Source: Bradyrhizobium sp. in8p8
GTDB taxonomy: Bacteria > Pseudomonadota > Alphaproteobacteria > Rhizobiales > Xanthobacteraceae
Assembly (NCBI RefSeq): GCF_000426845.1
Contig: NZ_AUGD01000002.1
Coordinates: 558,001 to 622,000 of the forward strand
DNA: 64,000 nt
Reading direction: 5' to 3'
The position numbers and the translations under genes are program-made. Below, piece after piece: positions 56,304 to 63,384 of this stretch. The notes beneath the pieces were generated by a model. It was not told where the DNA came from. It saw only the letters and a list, made by a program, of their open reading frames with translations, and ran no database searches. Numbering within the stretch: position 1 is the first letter of the stretch; every line of letters starts with the position of its first letter.

Positions 56304-56458
56304 GATCGTTCTTCCCACTGACGTCTTTTGCCCTCAACGTCAGCTCCAGCACCATGTTCCGCGCCTTCTGCGAAAATATTGCCTATTTTTCCCGATTAAT
56401 GACAAGCCGACAAGGTGATTGGATGGGAGCATCGGCGATGCTTGCGCGTTGTAGGCAG

Positions 56459-56671
56459 ATGAACATCGAGAAGCGCGCCCTGCTCGACCACGCCAAACGC
56501 TGTCGCCGCGTCGCGAACAATCTCGCCCATGACGCAGCCGCGCGGCGGCTGCGGGCAATGGCCGAGACGTACGAAGCCAGAGCGGCAAGATTGGATGACG
56601 AGAGCGACTCCTTGGACCCGAGCCGAAACGGTCGCAGGCATTTCGGAGCTGAGATCGATCGGGAGAATTGA
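56459..56671 (+). CDS. Small helical hypothetical protein
   Basis: From ATG 56459 (MNIEKRALLDHAKRCRRVAN) the product is 70 residues; in-frame ATG codons at 56354 and 56423 would extend it. The sequence has two charged amphipathic helices (about 4-25 and 26-47), with RAMAETYEARAARL in the second. It is reminiscent of a family of short proteins frequent in Bradyrhizobium. The function is unknown. Confidence 0.6.
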   Translation: MNIEKRALLDHAKRCRRVANNLAHDAAARRLRAMAETYEARAARLDDESDSLDPSRNGRRHFGAEIDREN

Positions 56672-56676
56672 TCGAT

Positions 56677-57345
56677 TCAGTAGTTGATCTCCATCCGCAA
56701 TCCGCGCGGATCGAATTCCTTGCCGCCGACGCGCTGCCTGCTGTCGCGCGCCGCGACCGCGCAGGCGCACGCGTCGATGAGGTCGTCGCGGGCGATGCCA
56801 GTGCCGTGACGCAGCTTCAGCCATTTCGGCAAACGCGTGAAGCCGCGTTGCTCAAGCAACGAAATGCGCTGTTCGAGCCCCTGCGCTGACGTCTTCTTTG
56901 CAAGACGGACTTGCCCAGCGAGATTCCAGAAGATCAACTCCGGATGCGCCTCGCCGATCGTCGCCTGTCTGGTCGGCGTCATGGCGTCGTCGACCTCTCT
57001 CAGCTTGTCCCTGATGTTCCAGAGCTGCACCGATATTCCCCTCCCCTCGCCTTCGTGCGCCCAGTAATGGCGATTGGCTGCGGCCATGTCGGGAAAGGTC
57101 CAGAGGTCGCGGCGTGCACCGAGAAAGACGGCGGGTCCTACCAGTTCGCGAGCCCGCAGATCGCAAGCGCGGTAGCCGCTCGATTTCAATCCGATCGGCA
57201 TGTCGATCATCGCGCGCGCATGCCGCATCGCGAGCAGGCGCGTCAGGCCCGGTGAATAATCGAAGCCGTGGTCGCCACGATCGTCGATCCAGGCTGAGAC
57301 CCAGCCGAAACGAAATCCATCGAGACCGAGAAAATTCGACGTCAT
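56677..57345 (-). CDS. DUF429 domain protein
   Basis: A 222-residue cytoplasmic protein of the DUF429 family, a RNase H-like fold predicted to be a nuclease. The early strand GLDGFRFGWVSAWID and the region IDMPIGLKSSGYRACDLRAR contain the acidic and polar residues typical of the fold, and AHPELIFWNLAGQ and DDLIDACACAVAAR further conserved acids. It is divergent from the RNA-rich region that follows. Confidence 0.8.
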   Translation of the reverse strand: MTSNFLGLDGFRFGWVSAWIDDRGDHGFDYSPGLTRLLAMRHARAMIDMPIGLKSSGYRACDLRARELVGPAVFLGARRDLWTFPDMAAANRHYWAHEGEGRGISVQLWNIRDKLREVDDAMTPTRQATIGEAHPELIFWNLAGQVRLAKKTSAQGLEQRISLLEQRGFTRLPKWLKLRHGTGIARDDLIDACACAVAARDSRQRVGGKEFDPRGLRMEINY

Positions 57346-57380
57346 GCGTGCGTCATCTTAATTTGCTCGAGCAGCTTCGC

Positions 57381-57409
57381 TTGACATTCACAAGTCGCGG
57401 GCGTATGTC
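57381..57409 (+). promoter_or_regulatory. Promoter-like sequence upstream of a candidate small RNA
   Basis: A consensus -35 TTGACA (57381-57386) is followed after 17 bases by TATGTC (57404-57409), an acceptable alphaproteobacterial -10. Transcription would start near 57416, just before a perfect hairpin. The strand is away from the DUF429 gene. Confidence 0.5.
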
Positions 57410-57415
57410 CCGCGC

Positions 57416-57615
57416 CCTCGCAAACACTTCCGTTTGCGACAGACACCATGAACCGAGCGATGTTGCACCGCTACGAAAGAATTGTCCGCATGCCGAATAG
57501 CCCAGAGCTATTCGATGTTGCATGCCCGGCTCATGGGAGCGATCTTGCCTGACCGCAAGATCGACCGTCCGCTTCTCACGGACCCTCCCGAGCCTGCCGC
57601 TCCGGAGGGTTTTTT
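57416..57615 (+). ncRNA. Candidate structured small RNA
   Basis: Between a TTGACA-type promoter and an intrinsic terminator there is no protein-like frame but four hairpins in about 200 bases: TCGCAAAC/GTTTGCGA (57418-57439), GAATAGC/GCTATTC (57495-57513), GATCTTGC/GCAAGATC (57541-57562) and the terminator stem. The decamer CGATGTTGCA occurs twice (57458-57467, 57513-57522). It does not share the TGGTGAA motif of the Y-RNA units downstream, so it is a separate RNA. No known family is recognised. Confidence 0.55.
57583..57615 (+). terminator. Intrinsic terminator
   Basis: CCCTCC (57583-57588) pairs with GGAGGG (57604-57609), with a further GAG/CTC inside across a C/C mismatch, and is followed by six T (57610-57615). 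This is a standard Rho-independent terminator on the plus strand. Confidence 0.8.
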
Positions 57616-57786
57616 GTTGCCCGCCGCGCGGCCCAACCGAACAACCCGGCATCGGCCGGAACGGGAGACCCGGATCCCGGGGCTCGCGCTGAGAAGGCGC
57701 GTGCCCAAGTGCGCGGGGCCTGCCGGAGGGAACGAGGCGATGAGCCGGACACCGATGGCAGAGCGAACCCAACGGGTTCGCAAACG

Positions 57787-57821
57787 GCGGCGCGTCGACA
57801 GCGCCGCGATAGATTTTTTTT
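57787..57821 (+). terminator. Second terminator-like hairpin before the Y-RNA array
   Basis: GCGGCGC-GTCGACA-GCGCCGC (57787-57807) is a perfect seven-pair hairpin, followed after six bases by a run of eight T (57814-57821). The gap before the T-run makes it weaker than a textbook terminator. A smaller hairpin GCGAACCC/GGGTTCGC lies just before (57763-57781). It may end a further small transcript between 57616 and 57821; no gene is otherwise seen there. Confidence 0.45.
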
Positions 57822-57856
57822 AACTCGGTTTGCCGCGAGTGGTCGCGGCTCAACCG

Positions 57857-58039
57857 ACGCTGGTGGTGAAGATGTCGGATACTTCTCCGCAAGGCAAAGC
57901 GGGTGATGCCTCCTGCCTTTGACACACGCACCGGGATGCGGCCTCGGAAAAGGTACGCACGCGGCCCGGCGCAGGTCCCTCCGCAAGGACGGCCCTGCGT
58001 TGTCGTCACTGAAAGCCGATATCGCCCGTTCCCCAGCGT
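57857..58039 (+). ncRNA. Y-RNA-like unit A (no tRNA-like module)
   Basis: Outer helix ACGCTGG/CCAGCGT (57857-57863 with 58033-58039, seven pairs), internal loop TGGTGAA (57864-57870) opposite GCCCGTTCC (58024-58032), inner helix GATGTCGG/CCGATATC (57871-57878 with 58016-58023, one G-T pair, no bulge), then the shared TACTTC. The same frame of elements occurs in units B-D. The insert (about 137 bases) has no TTCGAAT T-loop; it holds a hairpin CGCAGG/CCTGCG at 57970-57999. It is the first and most divergent member of the array. Confidence 0.7.
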
Positions 58040-58072
58040 ACCCATCAACGGCCAGTGCGACAGCATCGGCCC

Positions 58073-58217
58073 GGCGGTGGTGAAGATGTCTGTTACTTCG
58101 GTAGAGCGCCGTCCTGGCCTGCCAGGACGGAGGTCGCGGGTTCGAATCTCGCCGGCTGAAATGCCGTAGCTCAGTTCTTGCTCCTCGGAGCGGCAACAGC
58201 ATCGCCCGTTCCCCGCC
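58073..58217 (+). ncRNA. Y-RNA-like (YrlA-type) unit B
   Basis: Outer helix GGCGG/CCGCC (58073-58077 with 58213-58217), internal loop TGGTGAA opposite GCCCGTTCC, inner helix GATG-(T)-CTGTT/AACAGCATC (58085-58094 with 58195-58203) with one bulged T. The module is tRNA-like but permuted: GGTAGAGC, a nine-pair hairpin CCGTCCTGG/CCAGGACGG (58109-58130) where the anticodon arm would be, T-arm GCGGG-TTCGAAT-CTCGC (58136-58152), acceptor CGGC-TGAAAT-GCCG closed by a six-base loop, then TAGCTCAGT. The order implies opening in or near the D-loop. Confidence 0.8.
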
Positions 58218-58225
58218 AACCCCAT

Positions 58226-58385
58226 CACGATCCGTGGTGAAGATTTCTGTTACTTCGCCTGCAACGCGAGAGGTCGCGGGTTCGAATCCCGCCCGGTGTC
58301 CCATGCACCGGTAGCTCAGCGGATAGAGCGCTTTCCGGCAAGCTTGCGCTTGCCGGGTCACAGAATCGCCTGTTCCCGGATCGTG
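58226..58385 (+). ncRNA. Y-RNA-like (YrlA-type) unit C
   Basis: Outer helix CACGATCCG/CGGATCGTG (nine pairs, 58226-58234 with 58377-58385), internal loop TGGTGAA opposite GCCTGTTCC, inner helix GATT-(T)-CTG/CAGAATC with one bulged T. The module has T-arm GCGGG-TTCGAAT-CCCGC (58276-58292), acceptor CCGGTG/CACCGG closed by a seven-base loop (58293-58311), and an intact D-arm GCTC-AGCGGATA-GAGC (58314-58329), then a perfect nine-pair hairpin CCGGCAAGC/GCTTGCCGG (58335-58356). It is a tRNA opened in the anticodon arm. Confidence 0.85.
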
Positions 58386-58395
58386 TCCCTTTCGC

Positions 58396-58530
58396 GCCGG
58401 TGGTGAAGAGCGCTGTTACTTCGTGAATCACACTGTCGAAGGTTCGACTCCTTCCGGACGCAAGTCCGTAGCTCAGCGGTAGAGCATGTGGAGCCCCTCG
58501 TGGGCAGGACAGCCTCGCTTGTTCCCCGGC
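58396..58530 (+). ncRNA. Y-RNA-like (YrlA-type) unit D
   Basis: Outer helix GCCGG/CCGGC (58396-58400 with 58526-58530), internal loop TGGTGAA opposite GCTTGTTCC, inner helix GAG-(C)-GCTGT/ACAGCCTC with one bulged base. The tRNA-like module has T-arm GAAGG-TTCGACT-CCTTC (58438-58454), acceptor CGGAC-GCAA-GTCCG closed by a GNRA tetraloop (58455-58468), and D-arm GCTC-AGCGGTA-GAGC (58471-58485). It ends 39 bases before the rsr start codon, so it may be cut out of the same transcript. Confidence 0.82.
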
Positions 58531-58569
58531 ACCCCGTTTCATTCACAATCAACCCAAGAGGAGGCCGTC

Positions 58570-59895
58570 ATGGTCAGGCTCAACAAGATCGTTCGCGCCT
58601 TCACGCGGGAGGGCGCGCGTGCGAGGCGCTTCACGCCCGAGATGGAGCTGAAGCGGGCATTGATGAACTGCCTCCTGTGGGAGGACCAGTTCTACGAGGA
58701 CGGCGTTGCGATCGCCGACCGCATCAAGGCCCTGGTGCCCAAGGTCGCGCCTGCCAAGGTCGCAGAGCTTGCGATCGAGGCGCGCGAGGTGATGAAGCTG
58801 CGGCACGCGCCGCTGCTCGTCATCCGCGAGATGGCGCGGAGCGAGAAGCACCGCGGCCTTGTCGCGGACACGCTCGCCCGGGTGATCCAGCGTCCCGACG
58901 AGATGACGGAGCTGCTCGCGATCTACTGGACGGATGCGCTGGGGCCGATGCAGCAGCGCAAGCGTCAGCCGGTTTCGGCGCAGGTGAAGAAGGGCCTAGC
59001 CCGGGCGCTGACCAAGTTCGACGCCTATCAGCTCGCCAAGTGGGATCGCGACGGCGCGGTGCGGATCAGGGACGTGCTGTTCCTGGTCCACGCCAAGCCG
59101 AAGGATGCCGGGCAGGCCAAGGTGTGGAAGCAGTTCGTCGATGGCGAGCTCGCCTCTCCCGACACCTGGGAGGTTTCGCTCTCGGCCGGCAAGAACAAGC
59201 GCGAGACCTTCGAGCGGCTGATCGCCGAGCGCAAGCTCGGCGGCCTGGCGCTGCTGCGCAATCTGCGCCTGATGCAGAATGCGCTGGTCCCGCGCGAGAC
59301 CATCGCAGGGGCGATCGAGGCGATGCGGACGGATCGACTCCTTCCCTATCGCTTCATCACGGCGGCGCGCTACGCGCCGGACTTCGAGCCCGAGCTCGAG
59401 GCTGCGATGCTCAAATCGGTCAAGGACCATGTACGGCTTCCGGGCCGCACCCGGCTCCTGATCGACGTGTCGGGCTCGATGTTCGCGACCCTCTCCGCGC
59501 AGTCGGAAATGACGCGCGCGGAGGCGGCGTGTGGCCTTGCCATCCTCGCGCGCGAGATCTGCGACGAGGTCGAGATCTTCACCTTCTCAAACGAGGTCGT
59601 GAAGGTCCCGCCCCGCCGCGGCTTCGCGCTTCGAGATGCGATCATCAACTCGCAGCCGCATGGCGGAACCTATCTCGGCAAGGCCGTGACGGAGATCGAC
59701 CGCAAGGGCGATCGCCTCATCGTCTTCACCGACGAGCAGAGCCACGACCAGGTGCCCGAGCCGAGGGCGCGCGGCACCATGGTCAACGTGGCCTCGTATC
59801 AGCACGGTGTCGGCCACGGCGCCTGGACCCGCGTCAACGGCTTCTCCGAGGCCGTGGTCGCGTGGATCGCAGCGTCGGAGACGGCGTCGAACTGA
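58570..59895 (+). CDS. rsr: Ro60-like TROVE and VWA domain protein (Rsr)
   Basis: From ATG 58570, with AAGAGGAGG at 58555-58563, the product is 441 residues. Residues about 15-270 are the HEAT-repeat TROVE ring that holds Y RNA and single-stranded RNA ends (EMELKRALMNCLLWEDQFYE; RHAPLLVIREMARS). The C-terminal von Willebrand A domain has the complete metal site: DVSGS (about residue 300), the later T, and FTDEQSHD. Bacterial Rsr works with Y RNAs in RNA quality control and repair. It follows the Y-RNA array and precedes rtcB. Confidence 0.93.
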   Translation: MVRLNKIVRAFTREGARARRFTPEMELKRALMNCLLWEDQFYEDGVAIADRIKALVPKVAPAKVAELAIEAREVMKLRHAPLLVIREMARSEKHRGLVADTLARVIQRPDEMTELLAIYWTDALGPMQQRKRQPVSAQVKKGLARALTKFDAYQLAKWDRDGAVRIRDVLFLVHAKPKDAGQAKVWKQFVDGELASPDTWEVSLSAGKNKRETFERLIAERKLGGLALLRNLRLMQNALVPRETIAGAIEAMRTDRLLPYRFITAARYAPDFEPELEAAMLKSVKDHVRLPGRTRLLIDVSGSMFATLSAQSEMTRAEAACGLAILAREICDEVEIFTFSNEVVKVPPRRGFALRDAIINSQPHGGTYLGKAVTEIDRKGDRLIVFTDEQSHDQVPEPRARGTMVNVASYQHGVGHGAWTRVNGFSEAVVAWIAASETASN

Positions 59896-59910
59896 TGCGG
59901 AACGACAGCG

Positions 59911-59943
59911 GCCCCGGACGCAGGAGACTGCGCCCGGGGCTTT
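59911..59943 (+). terminator. Hairpin between rsr and rtcB
   Basis: GCCCCGG-A-CGCAG-GAGA-CTGCG-C-CCGGGGC (59911-59940) forms twelve pairs with one A/C mismatch and a GNRA tetraloop, followed by TTT. The T-run is short, so it may act as a partial terminator, a processing or stability element that lowers rtcB expression relative to rsr. Confidence 0.6.
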
Positions 59944-60008
59944 AGAACTCACCGGATTGATCCGCCCGCCCGAGGATTGTGCGAGCGGAATGACAAGGAC
60001 CCACCACC

Positions 60009-61349
60009 ATGCGACGACCCGATCCCTACATGGAACGCGCCCGCGAGCTCTGCCTTGCCGCCGGCGTCGATCCCGACTCGCGCGTCGGCGAAGGACGCGG
60101 CCAGCCCGCCTGGTGCCTGTACAAGGATGCCGCGCGCAAGGAGCATCTTGCCCGCGAGGCCAATGCCACCGCAGACTCCATCGCCGAGTTCCGCACCCAG
60201 GACGCCCGCTTCCAGAATGCGCCGCTGAAGGTGTTCGGCCCGCACGAGGACGCGACCATCGCGCAGATGCGCAACTGCATGGCGGTCGGCAACGTCGTAT
60301 CCGGCGTGATCTGCGCCGACGGCCATCTCGGTTACGCCCAGCCGGTCGGCGGGGTCATCGCCTATGAGAAGCAGATCAGCATCTCCGGCGTCGGCTTCGA
60401 CATCGGCTGCGGCAACATGGCGGCCCGGCTCGACACCCGCTTCGCCGACATCGCGCAGATCGCTCCAACGATCATCCGCGACGTCGCCAAGGTGATCTCG
60501 TTCGGCGTCGGCCGTGCCAACGCCGAACGGGCCGAGCACGAACTGTTCGACGACGGCGACGCCTGGCGCGAGAGCGACATGGAGGATTACCGCAAGAAAG
60601 CGGTGAGCCAGCTCGGCACTGTCGGATCGGGCAACCATTATGTCGACCTCATGCGCGACGAGGAAGGCTTCGTCTGGATCGGCGTCCATTTCGGAAGCCG
60701 CGGTCTCGGGCACACCTCCGCGACGCGCTACCTCAAGGCTGCCGGCGGCAAGGACGGCATGAACGTTCCGCCGGCCGTGGTTGACGAGGACAGCGAGCTC
60801 GGCCGCCGCTACATCGCGGCGATGCAGCTCGCCGGGCGCTATGCCTATGCGGGCCGCGAATGGGTCGTCGAGCGCGTCCGCCAGATCATCGGCGGCAGCG
60901 TGACCGAGACGGTGCACAACCACCACAACTACGCCTGGCGTGAGACCCACGACGGCAAGGATCTGTGGGTGGTGCGCAAGGGCGCGACGCCGGCGTTTCC
61001 CGGCCAGAAGGGATTCGTCGGCGGCTCGATGGGCGACGATGCCGTCATCCTCGAAGGCGTCGACAGCCCGGAGGCCAGGGCCTCGCTCTACTCGACCGTG
61101 CACGGCGCCGGCCGCCTGTTCGGACGAAGGGAGGCGAAGCGGCGCTTCTCGCGGGCGGAGATGGACCAGTGGCTCAACGAGCGCGGCGTCACCTTGATCG
61201 GTGCCGACCTCGACGAGAGCCCGATGGCCTATCGCCGCCTGCCGGACGTGCTGGCGCAACATGCGGGCACCGTGAAGGTGCTGCACACGTTGCGGCCGTT
61301 CGCGGTCGCGATGGCCGGCGAAGGCGAGTTCGATCCCTGGAAGGACTGA
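60009..61349 (+). CDS. rtcB: RNA-splicing ligase RtcB
   Basis: GTP- and Mn-dependent ligase joining 2',3'-cyclic phosphate or 3'-phosphate to 5'-OH ends of RNA. The 446-residue protein keeps the metal- and guanylate-binding residues: Asp/Cys in VGFDIGCGNMA, His in GSGNHYVDL, His in HFGSRGLGH, NHHNYAW, and the GMP-accepting His in STVHGAGRLFGR (about residue 360). It follows rsr by 113 bases with a hairpin between. No rtcA cyclase is adjacent. With Rsr and the RNAs it forms an RNA-repair locus. Confidence 0.96.
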   Translation: MRRPDPYMERARELCLAAGVDPDSRVGEGRGQPAWCLYKDAARKEHLAREANATADSIAEFRTQDARFQNAPLKVFGPHEDATIAQMRNCMAVGNVVSGVICADGHLGYAQPVGGVIAYEKQISISGVGFDIGCGNMAARLDTRFADIAQIAPTIIRDVAKVISFGVGRANAERAEHELFDDGDAWRESDMEDYRKKAVSQLGTVGSGNHYVDLMRDEEGFVWIGVHFGSRGLGHTSATRYLKAAGGKDGMNVPPAVVDEDSELGRRYIAAMQLAGRYAYAGREWVVERVRQIIGGSVTETVHNHHNYAWRETHDGKDLWVVRKGATPAFPGQKGFVGGSMGDDAVILEGVDSPEARASLYSTVHGAGRLFGRREAKRRFSRAEMDQWLNERGVTLIGADLDESPMAYRRLPDVLAQHAGTVKVLHTLRPFAVAMAGEGEFDPWKD

Positions 61350-61355
61350 CAACGA

Positions 61356-61382
61356 CGAGCGGGAGGCCCAACCTCCCGCTCG
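61356..61382 (+). terminator. Terminator-like hairpin after rtcB
   Basis: CGAGCGGGAGG-CCCAA-CCTCCCGCTCG is an eleven-pair perfect hairpin seven bases after the rtcB stop, followed by CTTTGCCCTT. It marks the probable end of the rsr-rtcB transcript. Confidence 0.7.
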
Positions 61383-61430
61383 CTTTGCCCTTGTCGCAGC
61401 CTGAGACAGACGAACGAGCCGACTCTCGCG

Positions 61431-62618
61431 TCAGTTCGCGCCTACGGCCTGGTAGGCCAGCCGCTTGAACTCGAAGAAGAACGGATTCCAGAAGCCCATG
61501 TAGCGCTGGGCCATCAGCACACCCGCAGTATTGGCCTCCGGGCAGATCCACCAATGGGTGCCGGCAAGACCGCCCCACTGGAATTCGCCGGTCGAATTCG
61601 GAGGGTCGAACGGCGTCGGCGCGAAGGTGACGGCGCCGCCGAGACCGAAGCCCTTGCCGGGGATCGGCCCGAGAGTTGCGAAACGGATGGTCTGCCCCGC
61701 TCCTAGCTGGTTCGTCATCATCAGCCGCAGCGTCGCCGGCTTCAGCAGCGCATCAGACCCGGGCAGCAGCGCACGCACCAGTGCGAGCATATCAGGCAAG
61801 GTAGAGACCAGACCGCCGCCGCCCGAGAGCCTCGGGAATGGCCGCCGATAGGCCTGCGGAAAGGGAAGATTGTCGGCACGCGTGAGACCCGGCTTCATAG
61901 GGTCAAGCACGTCAGCACCATTGTAGAGCGCGACCAGCCTGCCCTGCTGCGCCTCCGGCACGTGGAAGCCGGTATCGATCATGCCGAGCGGGTCGAAGAT
62001 GCGCGCTTTGAGAAAGACGTCGAGCGGCTGGCCCGAGACGACCTCAACGACACGGCCGAGTACGTCGGTCGCCACTGAATATTCCCAGGCCGTGCCTGGA
62101 TGATAGGACAGCGGCAGATCGGCAAGCTTGTCGATCAGGTCCGAGAGCGGGGTCAGAGGATTGAGCACACGCGCATCGTTGTACCCCTTGAACAGCACCG
62201 TGCCGGGATCGAAGATGCCGTAGCTCAGGCCGGAGGTGTGGGTCAGAAGCTTGCGGATCGTGATCGGGCTTGTTGCGGGCTCGACGTCCGAGAGACTTGC
62301 CGCGCCCTGCTTCAGCACCTTGCGATTGCCAAGCTGCGGCAGGACCTTTTCGACGGGGTCATCGAGCCCGATGCCGCCTTCCTCGACCAGCAGCATGATC
62401 GCGCAGGTGACGAAGATCTTGGTGTTGGAGAACGCGCGGAAAATATGGTCCGGCCGAAGCGCTGTGTTCGCCTCGCGATCGGCAAAGCCGACGCATTGCT
62501 GATCGAGCACTTCGCGCCCGCGCAGCACCGCCCAGGATGCGCCTGGAATGATCTCCTGATCGACGTAGCGCTGCATCGCCGTCCGTGCGGCGGAAAAATC
62601 AGGTGTCCTGGCGTCCAT
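61431..62618 (-). CDS. Serine hydrolase of the beta-lactamase/class C-like family
   Basis: A 395-residue protein. The catalytic SxxK motif is SNTK in RAFSNTKIFV (about residue 65). The second motif is in WEYSVATDVLG (Tyr-Ser-Val, a variant of Tyr-x-Asn), and a WGG...HWW region near residue 355 stands for the third. No signal peptide is seen, so it may be a cytoplasmic esterase (EstB-like) rather than a true beta-lactamase. The substrate is unknown. It is convergent with rtcB. Confidence 0.87.
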   Translation of the reverse strand: MDARTPDFSAARTAMQRYVDQEIIPGASWAVLRGREVLDQQCVGFADREANTALRPDHIFRAFSNTKIFVTCAIMLLVEEGGIGLDDPVEKVLPQLGNRKVLKQGAASLSDVEPATSPITIRKLLTHTSGLSYGIFDPGTVLFKGYNDARVLNPLTPLSDLIDKLADLPLSYHPGTAWEYSVATDVLGRVVEVVSGQPLDVFLKARIFDPLGMIDTGFHVPEAQQGRLVALYNGADVLDPMKPGLTRADNLPFPQAYRRPFPRLSGGGGLVSTLPDMLALVRALLPGSDALLKPATLRLMMTNQLGAGQTIRFATLGPIPGKGFGLGGAVTFAPTPFDPPNSTGEFQWGGLAGTHWWICPEANTAGVLMAQRYMGFWNPFFFEFKRLAYQAVGAN

Positions 62619-62687
62619 GTAATCCCCCCTGTTATGGTTGGAATCGATATAGCGCGAATTCGTGCAATATGAAGCCCTACGCGCGGC

Positions 62688-63380
62688 TCATGCCTGTTTC
62701 ATTAGCGCAGTGACGTGCAGGCGCCGGCGAATCCACATGCCCTGCCGTTCGTAGAGCGCGATCGCCGACGTGTTGCTGGAAAACACGTGCAGGAACGGAA
62801 TCTCGCCGCGAGCCTCGATCCGGCGCGCGACCGCCGCGAGCAACGCCTGCGCGTAGCCCCGCCCACGGTAGTCCGGATGCACGCAGACGGCGGTCATCTC
62901 GACAAACTTTCCCGGCTTCATGCGCTCCCCCGTCATCGCAACCAGTTCGCCGCCGGAGCGAATGCCGAGGAACGTGCCGAGCTCATGAGTACGCCGCGCG
63001 AATGGACCGGGCTTCGTCAGCTCGGTCAGTGCCATCATCGCGGGCACGTCGGCCGCCCCCAACGTGACGATCTCGGCATCGCGCAACGGGCTGTCGGCCG
63101 GCGAGCCGATCATCTGCTCACCTGTATCGGCGAGCACCACCTTGAAGCCCGCGGGAACCTCGACCGGCTCCGGCGTGAACAGCGCAGCCACCTGAGAACC
63201 GGACAGCAGATCACCGAGCGCAGCAAAGCTTTCCGCCGACATGTCGGCCATGTCGGCAAACGGCGTCATGTCCACGGGATAGCGCAGCGCCCGTGGGCCG
63301 CCTTCGGCCAGGTGCCTCTGGCTCGTCGTCAACGCGCTCCAGATCGGACGATCCAGCAGCGCCAGATCGGTGTCGGACAT
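62688..63380 (-). CDS. GNAT family N-acetyltransferase
   Basis: A 230-residue acetyltransferase. The acetyl-CoA-binding motif A is HPDYRGRGYAQALL (about 168-181), after the strand FVEMTAVCV, and motif B ends in SNTSAIALYERQGM. The N-terminal 80 residues form an additional domain. The acceptor is unknown. It lies four bases downstream of the Lin0512 gene. Confidence 0.88.
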   Translation of the reverse strand: MSDTDLALLDRPIWSALTTSQRHLAEGGPRALRYPVDMTPFADMADMSAESFAALGDLLSGSQVAALFTPEPVEVPAGFKVVLADTGEQMIGSPADSPLRDAEIVTLGAADVPAMMALTELTKPGPFARRTHELGTFLGIRSGGELVAMTGERMKPGKFVEMTAVCVHPDYRGRGYAQALLAAVARRIEARGEIPFLHVFSSNTSAIALYERQGMWIRRRLHVTALMKQA

Positions 63381-63384
63381 TGGC

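Noticed and set aside
57482..57823. Plus-strand reading frame of 113 codons
   Set aside because: It runs through an intrinsic terminator and a second terminator-like hairpin, and the product has no protein-like features.
58100..58490. Ordinary tRNA genes
   Set aside because: D-arm and T-arm sequences are present but in the wrong order, the acceptor strands are joined by a loop, and the anticodon arms are replaced by other hairpins, so these cannot be normal aminoacylatable tRNAs.
57857..58530. CRISPR array
   Set aside because: The repeated motifs (TGGTGAA...TACTTC) recur at irregular distances (about 150-210 bases), the intervening parts are related RNA modules, and no cas genes are nearby.
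57576..58542. Long minus-strand reading frames with peptides such as AGFEPATS
   Set aside because: Peptides of this type arise from translating the complement of the tRNA T-loop (GGTTCGAATCC). The region is better explained by the Y-RNA/tRNA-like array with covarying helices.
59949..61352. Minus-strand reading frame of 467 codons
   Set aside because: It is a shadow of rtcB, which carries all catalytic residues on the plus strand.
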